The translations under genes and the position numbers were made by a program. From positions 1 through 64,000 of IMG/VR virus record IMGVR_UViG_3300040781_000091: 64,000 nt of DNA; one strand, written 5' to 3'. The DNA comes from a virus. Shown one piece after another: positions 7,495 to 15,411 of the stretch (position 1 is the stretch's first letter; each line of letters opens with the position of its first letter). Under the pieces are notes generated by a model, which saw nothing but the letters and a program-made list of their open reading frames with translations, ran no database searches and was not told the origin of the DNA.

Positions 7495-7856
7495 CCACTT
7501 AGTTCCATGTCGTATAATTCGTTGCATGTGATGCAGCGGTAAGCGGGGGTAAAACGAGGTGCGAATTGGATCATTTCCCATTCGTGTATATGGTCTTTAA
7601 ATTGTTCCAAGACATAACCGTATCCGTAGCAGTTCGGGCATCTACACTTAAAGTGTTTTCCTATGCCGTATTTTCCTAGTTCTAAGTTCCAGCCACCATA
7701 TCCCTTACACTGCTTGCATTCGTGTGTTAAGCGGTCTTTTTTCTCCGGATTTTGGCCAGTTTGCAGCCGGACCATAACTGCTACGTGTGCAGGGCACTCC
7801 TTCTTCTCCATGCCAAGGAAAGCACCGGGATCATCTGGAGTAAGGTATTCGCTCAT
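7491..7856 (-). CDS. Zinc-knuckle protein, DnaJ-like CxxCxGxG pattern
   Basis: A 121-residue protein. The middle holds CKQCKGYGGW and, after about 20 residues, CRCPNCYGYGY. These are two half-sites like the cysteine-rich zinc domain of DnaJ. The C-terminus has another CITC pair. No J domain is present. It probably binds one or two zinc ions and could act in protein or RNA binding. It overlaps both neighbours by ATGA junctions. Confidence 0.65.
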   Translation of the reverse strand: MSEYLTPDDPGAFLGMEKKECPAHVAVMVRLQTGQNPEKKDRLTHECKQCKGYGGWNLELGKYGIGKHFKCRCPNCYGYGYVLEQFKDHIHEWEMIQFAPRFTPAYRCITCNELYDMELSG

Positions 7857-8266
7857 TCCTCGTCATCTGATTCGTCTAACTCGATATCGAATCCCAATTC
7901 TTCCAGGAGCTTCAGCGTAACATCTCCGTGTACCTCAGCATCGAGACTGAACATCTTACGCTCTTGCATACCTTGCTCGCTTCCGCCGGCATTGTAAACA
8001 AGGGTTCCGATCTCTTTGTGGTTCGAGATAAAATTGTTTATTGCCTGTTCTATCCCGGCATCCGTGTAGCACAGACCGTACTTGTTTGCGTCAGTGTCGT
8101 GGTATGCATTAATACTTGCATACCAGTCGTCGGGATCAAACGACTTAATCTCGACCTCAAGACGGTTAAACTTAACTACCGTTCCGGGTTCCATGCCATA
8201 GAGACCAGACCCATCAGCTACGCCTTCGAAATCTACAACATAAGTCTTAGTAGTCCAGATATCCAT
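7853..8266 (-). CDS. Hypothetical protein
   Basis: A 137-residue acidic protein ending in DESDDEE. It has a beta-rich N-terminal half (TKTYVVDFEGVADGSG) and no recognised catalytic motif. It is the first gene after the sigma70-type promoter at 8297-8324 and heads the small operon down to 7020. Confidence 0.6.
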   Translation of the reverse strand: MDIWTTKTYVVDFEGVADGSGLYGMEPGTVVKFNRLEVEIKSFDPDDWYASINAYHDTDANKYGLCYTDAGIEQAINNFISNHKEIGTLVYNAGGSEQGMQERKMFSLDAEVHGDVTLKLLEELGFDIELDESDDEE

Positions 8267-8296
8267 TTAACTGTCCTGCTTGTTTAAGTTGTGTAT

Positions 8297-8324
8297 ATTA
8301 TACAACTTTTAGCAGAAAAGTCAA
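8297..8324 (-). promoter_or_regulatory. Sigma70-type promoter
   Basis: Minus strand TTGACT (8324-8319), 16-bp spacer, TATAAT (8302-8297), preceded by TTG. It drives the operon starting at 8266. Confidence 0.7.
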
Positions 8325-8330
8325 CCACTC

Positions 8331-8546
8331 TTAAAATTTTGTACTCAGTATATCAGCGGCGTCAGTGATGTTTTCTACTGCTAATCGCAATTCTTCTTCG
8401 GCCCTCTCGCAATCGTCAATTAGTTCGCCGATGTCGCTTTCCATTTGCCTGAGCGAATCTCTGCGCTTAGAGAGTATGCCCATTTCTTTCTCTAGCTGTT
8501 TTGCCATCGACTTTAGTTTACGATCGATTTTGGGTTCAGTTGTCAT
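8331..8546 (-). CDS. Small coiled-coil protein
   Basis: A 71-residue, highly charged helical protein with regular hydrophobic spacing from KLKSMAKQLEKEMG to ELRLAVENITDAAD. Its ATG lies 1-2 bases after the upstream stop. Function unknown. Confidence 0.55.
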   Translation of the reverse strand: MTTEPKIDRKLKSMAKQLEKEMGILSKRRDSLRQMESDIGELIDDCERAEEELRLAVENITDAADILSTKF

Positions 8547-8547
8547 A

Positions 8548-8931
8548 TCATAGTCCTAATTGTAGTATAAGGGTAATTGAGTCTTCTTTACTGAAGTGCA
8601 AACACACCTGCTCGAACCCATGGAATGTATATTCTGCATCAGGATAGTAGTTGTCTATTACTTCCCGCAATAATTTCTGTGCTCTCGTCCATTCTTCGTC
8701 TTTTGCTCTAAATCCAAATTGCAAATAACAATCGAATTTCTGTCGCGGGTGCCCTTTATGTTTTCCTACTTTCGTCTTTAGGAAGATTGGCAAGACGTTG
8801 TGATCTTTCTGCTCATCGTATGGTCGTGGTATAGACGGATATATGTCAGTGATAAATTCACCAGACGGACGAGCGTATATCCAAACACTGTTTGCTTCGA
8901 GCCACGCCAGAATGTCTTCTGTTTTATGCAT
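8548..8931 (-). CDS. Hypothetical protein
   Basis: A 127-residue protein starting MHKTEDILAWLE. This ATG lies inside the last codons of the upstream gene and fits the usual overlap. It contains a KHKGHPRQKFDCYLQFGF stretch and probable alternating strands and helices. Function not recognised. Confidence 0.55.
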   Translation of the reverse strand: MHKTEDILAWLEANSVWIYARPSGEFITDIYPSIPRPYDEQKDHNVLPIFLKTKVGKHKGHPRQKFDCYLQFGFRAKDEEWTRAQKLLREVIDNYYPDAEYTFHGFEQVCLHFSKEDSITLILQLGL

Positions 8932-9211
8932 TCTCGTTAATACGATAGAAATACCGTTGTGTGTCAACTACGTGGGTCATCGGCAACTTCTGCCAAATCT
9001 TTCCGTCGGGGGACCGTTCTATTACTACTCCGCCGTTTGCAATAGTCTGTATTACAAACGCCGGAGGAATAAGAGTAAACCCTTCGTAATAGTCAACACG
9101 ATTAAACCAGGCTTCCTCGACTGCCTGCCATGGATTATCCATATAGTATGGATCGCCGTCGACCGAAGAAAGAAATGCATTCCATTCGTCAATTTGAACC
9201 TGATTTCTCAT
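8924..9211 (-). CDS. Hypothetical protein
   Basis: A 95-residue protein with several aromatic residues (YYMDNPWQAVEEAWF) and a beta-rich C-terminal half. It follows rtcB by one base, so it is in the same transcript. Function not recognised. Confidence 0.55.
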   Translation of the reverse strand: MRNQVQIDEWNAFLSSVDGDPYYMDNPWQAVEEAWFNRVDYYEGFTLIPPAFVIQTIANGGVVIERSPDGKIWQKLPMTHVVDTQRYFYRINENA

Positions 9212-9212
9212 A

Positions 9213-10448
9213 TTACCCCTTTACACACACAACCTGTTTGAGCGTATGAACAATCTCAACTAGGTCTTCTTGCGCCTTCATTACGGCATCGATATCCTTA
9301 TATGCCTTTGGAGACTCGTCGATTACACCGATGTCCTTACGACACTCGACACCCGCCGTTGACTTCTCGTGGTCGTCTAGTGTAAGAACACGCTTCGCTT
9401 CCGAGCGCGACATAACTCGTCCTGCGCCGTGAGAACACGAGCAGAAAGAATCTGCATTACCGAGGCCACGCACAATAAAGGACTTCGCACCCATAGATCC
9501 AGGAATAATGCCAAGGTCTCCTACGCGAGCCCGAACTGCACCCTTGCGAGTAACATGTACGTTAGCACCAAAGTGGTGCTCGGTCGACACATAATTGTGA
9601 TGACAGTTGATCGCCTCTTGGGTGATTGTAAACGCTGGCAACGTAGAGCGCAATGCTGTCAACACCAGTTCCATCATGACCACACGGTTGTGCATCGCAT
9701 AACCCTGGGCCCACTCGACTGCTTCTACATAGTTCTCGTATTGCTCCGAACCATCTACTAAGTATGACAAATCACGGTCAGGCAAAGAAATAAAGTGTCG
9801 CTCCATTTCCTTCTTAGCAGTTGCAATAAAGTGGCGGCCGATCATATTACCTGGGCCACGAGAACCCGAGTGCAATACAACCCATACGTCGTTGTTCTCG
9901 TCTAAGCACAATTCGATGAAATGGTTACCTCCACCCAACGAACCTATTTGGCGATACAACTTTGCGTCTGGCTCTTTTGCAAGCGTTTCGATCACCGGAG
10001 ATTTCGCGACGATACGCTCCCAGCCTCGACGTAAGTCTCGGTTAGCATTGTCTAGCAATTGTGTTGTGTTACGATGCGCTTTGTGAGACAACCGCTGCTC
10101 GTTATGCTCGTCTTGACCAACAGGGACCATACGCTCGATTTCATCACGCACAAGTGCCAGGGACTCTGGCAAGTCTTCTGCAGTCAACGACAATCTAACA
10201 GCATTCATTCCGCAGCCGATATCAACACCAACTGCTGCTGGTATGATAGCGCCTTTGGTTGCAATTACAGAGCCTACCGTTGCGCCGAGTCCTAAGTGGA
10301 CGTCAGGCATTACTGCAACGTGCTGATGTATAAACGGCATAGATGCAATATTCCGCAACTGATCGAGAGCCTGGGATTCCACAGGGACTCCACGTGTCCA
10401 CATTTTGATTAGTGCGTTGTTTGATTTTACTACATCATAGTTTGCCAT
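9213..10448 (-). CDS. rtcB: RtcB-type RNA ligase
   Basis: A 411-residue GTP-dependent ligase that joins RNA ends carrying 2',3'-cyclic or 3'-phosphate to 5'-OH ends, as produced by tRNA-cutting toxins. Metal-site residues are seen in VGVDIGCGM (D76, C79), GGGNHFIEL (~173-181), HSGSRG and CHHNYVS, and the guanylylated histidine is in SHGAGR (H340). The length matches the bacterial enzyme (~408). It heads an operon driven by a strong sigma70-type promoter at 10478-10506. In a phage it could repair tRNAs cut by host anticodon nucleases (inference). Confidence 0.95.
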   Translation of the reverse strand: MANYDVVKSNNALIKMWTRGVPVESQALDQLRNIASMPFIHQHVAVMPDVHLGLGATVGSVIATKGAIIPAAVGVDIGCGMNAVRLSLTAEDLPESLALVRDEIERMVPVGQDEHNEQRLSHKAHRNTTQLLDNANRDLRRGWERIVAKSPVIETLAKEPDAKLYRQIGSLGGGNHFIELCLDENNDVWVVLHSGSRGPGNMIGRHFIATAKKEMERHFISLPDRDLSYLVDGSEQYENYVEAVEWAQGYAMHNRVVMMELVLTALRSTLPAFTITQEAINCHHNYVSTEHHFGANVHVTRKGAVRARVGDLGIIPGSMGAKSFIVRGLGNADSFCSCSHGAGRVMSRSEAKRVLTLDDHEKSTAGVECRKDIGVIDESPKAYKDIDAVMKAQEDLVEIVHTLKQVVCVKG

Positions 10449-10477
10449 TTTCTTTTTCCTCTGTATTGTAGTCCTGT

Positions 10478-10506
10478 ATTATACAGAACACCTTATTTAG
10501 TGTCAA
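10478..10506 (-). promoter_or_regulatory. Sigma70-type promoter for rtcB
   Basis: Minus strand TTGACA (10506-10501), 17-bp spacer, TATAAT (10483-10478), with a leader of about 28 bases and an AGAGGAAAAAG ribosome site before rtcB. Confidence 0.75.
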
Positions 10507-10532
10507 GGAAAAATTAACAACTATTTTTTTGA

Positions 10533-10967
10533 TCAGATGTCGCCGTCTTCTCTTACTTCGGAATGGAAAACATTGAATTCTCCCATGGGATAACGGGTCT
10601 CAAGTTTCTTGATATTCTCGATAATAATTGTCACCGGGTCCATACCGAGCGCAATACATGCATTCATCCAATACCAAATAACATCACCTAGCTCACGCTT
10701 CATGTGGTATACGTTGTCGAAGTTATATGGCTTGCCTTGGAAAAATATCTTCTTAACAATTTCGTTAAACTCGCCGCCTTCTGCGCTAAGTCCGTATCCA
10801 GCAGTAAGTAACCTTGCAGGATCTCCACCTAGCTCGTCTACTGCACGAATACGTGCAATAAATGCTTCGGTGTCTTTGCTTTCTTTGGAAGTTACTCCGT
10901 CTACAAATTTCATGTAGTTATTTAGAAACTCTCTTGCCTGTTGTTCCATTTCAGTTTTTTGTTCCAT
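10533..10967 (-). CDS. mazG: MazG-like nucleoside triphosphate pyrophosphohydrolase
   Basis: A 144-residue all-alpha NTP-PPase. The signature is GLSAEGGEFNEIVKK (metal-binding ExxE) followed about 20 residues later by ELGDVIWYW (ExxD). These enzymes cut (d)NTPs to (d)NMP and pyrophosphate. Phage forms may adjust nucleotide pools, remove unwanted dNTPs or alter (p)ppGpp. GAGGGA lies 8 bases before the ATG. It overlaps the Skp-like gene by 17 bases. Confidence 0.85.
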   Translation of the reverse strand: MEQKTEMEQQAREFLNNYMKFVDGVTSKESKDTEAFIARIRAVDELGGDPARLLTAGYGLSAEGGEFNEIVKKIFFQGKPYNFDNVYHMKRELGDVIWYWMNACIALGMDPVTIIIENIKKLETRYPMGEFNVFHSEVREDGDI

Positions 10968-11487
10968 TTAACATTCCCTCATTATAGTTATTATCCATTA
11001 CGTCTAATACTTGTTGCGTAATATCAGAGCCGTCATTGTAAAGTATATTTTCTGCGTTATCGTCTACTGTAATTACAAGACTGAGCTTATTGCGTTTCAT
11101 GACTACCTTAATCGCATAATCTATGTCCTCGCGAATGGCATCTAGTCTAGTTTGATAGTCGGCGTGTATTCTTGAGAAATATTTTTCTCTTTCTTTTAAA
11201 AATCGAAGGCGTAACTTTTCGAATTCTTTTTCTTTTTCTTCTCTAACATTGTCCGGCATCGGTTTAGTGAGTTCCTCTGACAGTGCAATTAATACTCGGG
11301 CAGATGCGTCTAACATATTTGCCGCTGCCTTTTGTTGAGCCTCAATTGGAGTAAGAAGCGCCTGTCCCGCCCATGAATCTTCTACTAATATTTGAGTATT
11401 CACAACTGCGATATTATCAGCATGTGCTAAAGCACCTACTAATAATATTAGTACAAGTGCTAAATTAAAGGTTCGCATAATCTTCAT
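10951..11487 (-). CDS. Skp/OmpH-family periplasmic chaperone-like protein
   Basis: A 178-residue protein with a clear signal peptide: basic MKIMRTFN, a hydrophobic core (LALVLILLVGALA) and a likely cut at AHA/D (23/24). The mature part begins IAVVNTQ, then has a long charged coiled coil (EKEKEFEKLRLRFLKE) and ends VITVDDNAENILYNDGSDITQQVLDVM. This is the Skp layout, where beta strands at both ends flank a long helical hairpin. Skp trimers hold unfolded outer-membrane proteins in the periplasm. The start could also be the ATG three codons later. Confidence 0.75.
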   Translation of the reverse strand: MKIMRTFNLALVLILLVGALAHADNIAVVNTQILVEDSWAGQALLTPIEAQQKAAANMLDASARVLIALSEELTKPMPDNVREEKEKEFEKLRLRFLKEREKYFSRIHADYQTRLDAIREDIDYAIKVVMKRNKLSLVITVDDNAENILYNDGSDITQQVLDVMDNNYNEGMLNGTKN

Positions 11488-12385
11488 CGCTAAACTCTTC
11501 TCCGTTCCATTCGTCGCATTCCAGTTCCCTGGCTTCGGCGATATCGATAATCATACTAGCAAGTAATTGGTGTGCTCTCGTGTCGCCTTCTTGTCCGGCG
11601 TATCCTGGTATTTGCCACTGGCGGTGTGTTTGCTGCATGAATGAATTTAGTACCTCCATCTGTATTGCATTTTCTACAATAGGATATACTTGTTCCTCGG
11701 TTCCTCCCATCTCAATTGCTGCTTTAATAATCACACGAGCATCCATGACACCACAGCTCTTGTTATACATGTTATCGCACAGAGCTAACGAAATGTGATT
11801 ATCGCGGTCGGGATTGTTTCCGAGTGGGTCAGTCCAACGTTTTAAAATATCGTCCGACTCTAGCGATTCTTTCGCCTTTCTATAAAATACCGGATAATCG
11901 TCTATTATGTCTGCAAACGTAGGCTGGTCGCCGTAAGATCCTTCCTTCCACCAGCATGTTAAATGATTTTCCATGATAGTGTCGAACACATCGCGACGAA
12001 CTTGGAGGTGTTTGATTGGAGTTATAATTTTCTTTTGGCCTACAGAAATTTCCGATTTAAGTCGGTCTTGTCTATCGGCAAGCATGATGCTGTCCCAGGT
12101 AAAACTTTCCGGAACTACTTCGTTTTCGTGGTATTGGTTTTCGCCGGCTTCTACTGGCAAACAACGACTAGACAGAGTAGAAATTATAACAGCGAGCATA
12201 GTTCCGCGTTCGTTTTCTACCTGTCCATAATCGTCGTATCTTCCTTCGCTATAAAAAGGAAATGGGGTTAGATATTTGCGCGGATCTTCGTTGCCCGGTA
12301 CTTCGCTTGTAAAGAATGTAACAACTTCGGTGCCAGCAGTAATTGGCAAATTCGATACTGCACATGTTTGATTCCAACTGCCCAT
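11465..12385 (-). CDS. Conserved phage protein of unknown function (GSWNxTC type)
   Basis: A 306-residue protein. The start MGSWNQTCAVSNLPI is chosen because a longer frame would overlap the upstream gene deeply. The N-terminal pattern (GSWN-TC-SNLPI--G) recurs, to my recollection, in hypothetical proteins of several large phages. The middle and end are helical, with an acidic C-terminus (DEWNGEEFSDEDY). No catalytic site was recognised. Confidence 0.6.
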   Translation of the reverse strand: MGSWNQTCAVSNLPITAGTEVVTFFTSEVPGNEDPRKYLTPFPFYSEGRYDDYGQVENERGTMLAVIISTLSSRCLPVEAGENQYHENEVVPESFTWDSIMLADRQDRLKSEISVGQKKIITPIKHLQVRRDVFDTIMENHLTCWWKEGSYGDQPTFADIIDDYPVFYRKAKESLESDDILKRWTDPLGNNPDRDNHISLALCDNMYNKSCGVMDARVIIKAAIEMGGTEEQVYPIVENAIQMEVLNSFMQQTHRQWQIPGYAGQEGDTRAHQLLASMIIDIAEARELECDEWNGEEFSDEDYANL

Positions 12386-12401
12386 AACTCTGCCTCGTTG
12401 T

Positions 12402-12689
12402 TTACCAGTACTCGTTGCCTGCGAGTTTAGCCTTAGTTTCCTGCAAGCTATACTCGTAAAAGATTTTCTCGATCGTGAGCTTTTCGTCTTTGACATCAAC
12501 CGGTACTAGCTCAAAGGTTACTAGCTTGCAACCGTCGTACACATCGCGCCTGGTCTTTTTAAACAGGGCAAGGTGGTTAACCAGCTGTGCTGGTCCTTCC
12601 CAAGACTTGCCTGTCTTGTGAAATCTTGGAAAAGACCCACCCGTAGAAAATAATCCGTCAGATTCTCGTTGTATTTTGTACAGGCGCAT
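12402..12689 (-). CDS. Conserved hypothetical phage protein
   Basis: A 95-residue protein beginning MRLYKIQRESDGLFSTGG with a HKTGKSW stretch. It resembles small hypothetical proteins of large phages that start with similar Y-I-x-R-K-S-D-G-x-F-S patterns (from memory). No function known. Confidence 0.55.
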   Translation of the reverse strand: MRLYKIQRESDGLFSTGGSFPRFHKTGKSWEGPAQLVNHLALFKKTRRDVYDGCKLVTFELVPVDVKDEKLTIEKIFYEYSLQETKAKLAGNEYW

Positions 12690-12693
12690 GTCT

Positions 12694-13182
12694 TTACCTT
12701 GCGTTAGGGGAGTTCTTGATAAGTTCGATCAGCCGGAATTCGAATTCAGTAAATTCTTCGACTGGTGCCTCCGGCGCGTACAGATCGCCCATGAAGTATG
12801 TTCTGGTGCTCTTATCGAAACGATTGTTGGCGCCGTACAACTTCACCCCGGTGTCCCATATGCGGTCAGGAACAACAATAGCAACACAAGTCAGTGCATT
12901 GTTAAGGGCCGGTTCTTCTTCGTGGAAAAATCCCCAGGGCAAATAAACACCATCTGCCGACAGTAGCCACTGTTTGATTTCCTGTAGTTGCGCCTCGGCG
13001 CCACCGTTCTTACAGATCATCGTCTTGTGGTTATTCAGCCACTCGTGAAACACCGTAGTACTTCCCTCGTAGCAAGTAACAGGATACTTAATTGCCATCT
13101 CGCCCAGGGCGTGTGCCGCCTGGATGCCTTGCTGGATACTCGACAGGTAAAAGTTGCCAAATGTGTAAAGTCTGTATTCCAT
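12694..13182 (-). CDS. Possible peptidyl-tRNA hydrolase II-like (PTH2 fold) protein
   Basis: A 162-residue protein. FYLSSIQQGIQAAHALGEMA resembles the PTH2 segment with A-Q-x-A-H-A. After it come WLNNHKTMICKNGG, comparable to W---GQ-K(V/I)--K, and NNALTCVAIVVPDRI, comparable to the conserved T--AIGP strand. PTH2 enzymes release peptides from peptidyl-tRNA. The match is distant and key residues cannot be confirmed by eye. The gene follows a sigma70-type promoter at 13216-13243. Confidence 0.4.
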   Translation of the reverse strand: MEYRLYTFGNFYLSSIQQGIQAAHALGEMAIKYPVTCYEGSTTVFHEWLNNHKTMICKNGGAEAQLQEIKQWLLSADGVYLPWGFFHEEEPALNNALTCVAIVVPDRIWDTGVKLYGANNRFDKSTRTYFMGDLYAPEAPVEEFTEFEFRLIELIKNSPNAR

Positions 13183-13215
13183 TCTTAACCCTCTTAATTG
13201 CTGTAGTAGCGTTCT

Positions 13216-13243
13216 ATTATAACACTAAATCAGTAGATGTCAA
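13216..13243 (-). promoter_or_regulatory. Sigma70-type promoter
   Basis: Minus strand TTGACA (13243-13238), 16-bp spacer ending AGTGT, TATAAT (13221-13216). It drives the genes from 13182 leftwards. Confidence 0.72.
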
Positions 13244-13545
13244 GAATATAATTTAGCTAGAATTTTGTATGCTTCGTATGCTTCTCGAAGCTCTGGAAAC
13301 TGCCTACGTAAATTTTTCTCGCGCATGACTGTGATAAGGTCGTCTAATACTGCCTTTGATGCTGCATAGGAGTGTGGGCCAAAGGAGACCTCCAGATTTA
13401 AAGAAGTGCCATCGTAGATAGAATGAGACATAGCTGTGCCTGTTAGATAACAGGAATGCGTCTCGTCGATGATTTTAATGTCCTTAACACGACCGCCCAT
13501 CTCTTCGATGATCGACACGATGTTTCTTATCTGTTCGTCGCTCAA
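13240..13545 (-). CDS. Hypothetical protein, TTG start
   Basis: A 101-residue protein of alpha/beta character (NIVSIIEEMGGRVKDIKII, then VLDDLITVMREK). The start codon is TTG in a TTGA overlap with the upstream stop, implying translational coupling. Function not recognised. Confidence 0.55.
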   Translation of the reverse strand: MSDEQIRNIVSIIEEMGGRVKDIKIIDETHSCYLTGTAMSHSIYDGTSLNLEVSFGPHSYAASKAVLDDLITVMREKNLRRQFPELREAYEAYKILAKLYS

Positions 13546-13721
13546 TGTTCTAGCTCGACTAGTCTCTTTTTTGTATAGTCATGCAAAACTAGATAGCGAG
13601 ACTTTTCTTCGCCGTCGGGCAATTCGTCGACAATTCTTTCATAGTTTTCATTCAGAAGAATAATATCTTCTTTTTCGGATGCATTAATAATTTCAATAAT
13701 TTGTTCGAAATCAATTGTCAT
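13542..13721 (-). CDS. Small hypothetical protein (59 residues)
   Basis: Reads MTIDFEQIIEIINASEKED and ends TKKRLVELEH before TGA. It starts at an ATG preceded by AAGAGGT, is the first gene after tandem late and early promoters, and is coupled by TTGA to the next gene. It is a charged, mainly helical protein. Function unknown. Confidence 0.6.
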   Translation of the reverse strand: MTIDFEQIIEIINASEKEDIILLNENYERIVDELPDGEEKSRYLVLHDYTKKRLVELEH

Positions 13722-13745
13722 GGCAGATACCTCTTGTATGTGTTA

Positions 13746-13774
13746 ATTGTAAGTTGCTTGAACAAAACTGTCAA
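13746..13774 (-). promoter_or_regulatory. Sigma70-type promoter
   Basis: Minus strand TTGACA (13774-13769), 17-bp spacer, TACAAT (13751-13746), upstream of the 59-residue gene. Confidence 0.65.
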
Positions 13775-13784
13775 GCACTACCGC

Positions 13785-13792
13785 TATTTATA
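13785..13792 (-). promoter_or_regulatory. Late promoter TATAAATA
   Basis: A perfect T4-type late element on the minus strand, placed just upstream of the sigma70-type promoter at 13746-13774. The 59-residue gene may therefore be transcribed both early and late. Confidence 0.6.
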
Positions 13793-13805
13793 AGATACCA
13801 TACTG

Positions 13806-14099
13806 CTATTTTAAATATTTCAACTTAAAATAGACCATATCTTCCTTATTACGAAAGCGCAACCTTGTACCCTTGGTAATCAAATTAAATGCACCTAGCT
13901 GTTTTCTTTCCAGCGAAATTTGTTGCCTAGTAATGTCTAGGTTATCTGCATCGACTTCGTTATGTTCGCCAAACAGATGCCACAGAAGTTGGAACTCGTT
14001 GGTTCTTTGTTCTAGTGTAGGATTTACGGTACCAAATCGGGCCTTGAGTTCTGCATCCGTATAGAACTCCCGTAGGCCCTTTCCTAGCTTCGGCTTCAC
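13806..14099 (-). CDS. Hypothetical protein
   Basis: A 97-residue basic protein beginning MKPKLGKGLREFYTDAELKARFG. It is helical in the middle and ends with a beta-like NKEDMVYFKLKYLK. It may bind nucleic acid through its basic ends (speculative). It lies directly downstream of clpP. Confidence 0.5.
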   Translation of the reverse strand: MKPKLGKGLREFYTDAELKARFGTVNPTLEQRTNEFQLLWHLFGEHNEVDADNLDITRQQISLERKQLGAFNLITKGTRLRFRNKEDMVYFKLKYLK

Positions 14100-14104
14100 A
14101 GTGA

Positions 14105-14698
14105 CTATCGAGTAAGTTGTACGCTATCTGCCAAACCCTTTTCTACTGTTTCTTGTGCATTCAGCCAGTAGTCTCGATCTAACATAGTAACCATATCTGC
14201 TCGTGTTATAGACGGGTTAGTACAATGCTCCATATAGAGATCCGTTAATTCCTCTTTGAGGCGCAGACCTTCTTTTAGATCAATTTCCATGTCTGTAATT
14301 TTACCACTAGTGCCCCAGCTAGGCTGATGAATCATCATTCTAGCTCTCGGTAGTATGTAACGATGTCCTTTTTCTCCGCCACTCGACAAAAACGAACCCA
14401 TAGAACATGCCTGACCAATTACGTAAGTATGCACCGGACATTTGATGTACCGCATTACGTCATAAATTGCCATGCCAGCAGTAACAGATCCGCCGGGGGA
14501 GTTAATATAGAAATTAACAGGTCGGACCGGGTCTTCTGCTTCTAAAAACAGCAATGATGCAACAATACGATCTGCTTTGTGATCGACAACTTCTCCCGTT
14601 AGGAAAATAAGGCGCTCCTTCAGCAAACGACTATAAATATCAAAAGAGCGTTCGCCCTTTGAAGTTTGCTCAATTACTACTGGTGTTAAATCACTCAT
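14105..14698 (-). CDS. clpP: ATP-dependent Clp protease proteolytic subunit
   Basis: A 197-residue serine peptidase that forms the barrel of the Clp protease. Catalytic residues are S99 in [11 protein letters not shown]124 in MMIHQP and probably D176 in LDRDYWLNA; the Ser-His spacing of 25 equals E. coli. [10 protein letters not shown] supplies the oxyanion-hole region. No long propeptide is visible. The SD is AAGGA. The matching ATPase (28217-29446) and adaptor ClpS (27005-27331) are elsewhere in the window, so the phage can build its own ClpXP. Confidence 0.95.
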   Translation of the reverse strand: MSDLTPVVIEQTSKGERSFDIYSRLLKERLIFLTGEVVDHKADRIVASLLFLEAEDPVRPVNFYINSPGGSVTAGMAIYDVMRYIKCPVHTYVIGQACSMGSFLSSGGEKGHRYILPRARMMIHQPSWGTSGKITDMEIDLKEGLRLKEELTDLYMEHCTNPSITRADMVTMLDRDYWLNAQETVEKGLADSVQLTR

Positions 14699-14716
14699 TT
14701 TTACGTTTCCTTTTTT

Positions 14717-14724
14717 GATAAATA
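14717..14724 (+). promoter_or_regulatory. Late promoter GATAAATA, plus strand
   Basis: GATAAATA ends 5 bases before the ATG of the only plus-strand gene. Initiation 6-7 bases downstream of such an element would place the transcript start at or next to the ATG. No Shine-Dalgarno sequence is visible. Confidence 0.55.
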
Positions 14725-14729
14725 ATGTT

Positions 14730-15113
14730 ATGAAAATTAAAGATATATTAACTGAAAATACTGCGCCACTTATTATGACTGATCAAACTCAGTTCGACGA
14801 AGAGTTTGACACATTCTATAATCCCCAAGCAGACATGATTGCTAATATGAATCGCGACTACTATAAGAAGTATTTTAAAGAATTCTTTACCGACGGCAGT
14901 GTTCCTGTCTTCACAGAAGCCGACAATTATCCTCCCTCCGAAGACGAAGAAGATTGGACTACTAAGCCCAATCCCGAAGCACCACAATCTGCAGGATACC
15001 GCGGACAACAAAATGCTCTACATAGAGCAGGTGTACCACACGATAAAAATGTCGGTGGGTACGACTCTGGTCCGGTTATTCCGCTCACACCTAAAAACCT
15101 AGATACGATATAA
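14730..15113 (+). CDS. Putative capsid-targeted internal protein, only plus-strand gene
   Basis: A 127-residue acidic protein. It begins [13 protein letters not shown], matching the short N-termini of other proteins in this window and ending in LTE/N, an (I/L)xE prohead-protease-like site. The rest is Asp/Glu- and Pro-rich and probably disordered ([17 protein letters not shown]). It has no SD and appears leaderless. It converges on and overlaps the gene at 15091-15411 by 23 bases. It is probably a virion internal protein (inference). Confidence 0.65.
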   Translation: MKIKDILTENTAPLIMTDQTQFDEEFDTFYNPQADMIANMNRDYYKKYFKEFFTDGSVPVFTEADNYPPSEDEEDWTTKPNPEAPQSAGYRGQQNALHRAGVPHDKNVGGYDSGPVIPLTPKNLDTI

Positions 15114-15411
15114 CTAGAAATAACAACACTAGCATCAGTACTGTAGATGTCTTAGTGAAGAATAACATCTGACGTTCAAATGGCAATGCAAATTCTGTAA
15201 CTTTAGCATCTTCTTGCAAGATTAGCAAAGATGCCTCTTCGGGCGTAAAGTACTCGTACCACCCAGCATAGTCGGGGGATCCGATCGGATCCCATTCGCA
15301 GTACCTATAGTAAATTTTACGCAACCATATACGCTTGCCAGACACTAGCTTAACTGGCCAGATTGCAAATCCCTTACGGAGATCTGATTTTGGTAGTTCG
15401 AGGTGACTCAT
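15091..15411 (-). CDS. Hypothetical tail-anchored membrane protein, paralogue A
   Basis: A 106-residue protein with a soluble N-terminal part containing FAIWPVKLVSGKRIWLRK and a C-terminal hydrophobic segment ([18 protein letters not shown]) that looks like a membrane anchor. It is paralogous to the next gene. ATGA overlap with the upstream stop. Function unknown. Confidence 0.6.
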   Translation of the reverse strand: MSHLELPKSDLRKGFAIWPVKLVSGKRIWLRKIYYRYCEWDPIGSPDYAGWYEYFTPEEASLLILQEDAKVTEFALPFERQMLFFTKTSTVLMLVLLFLVISYLGF

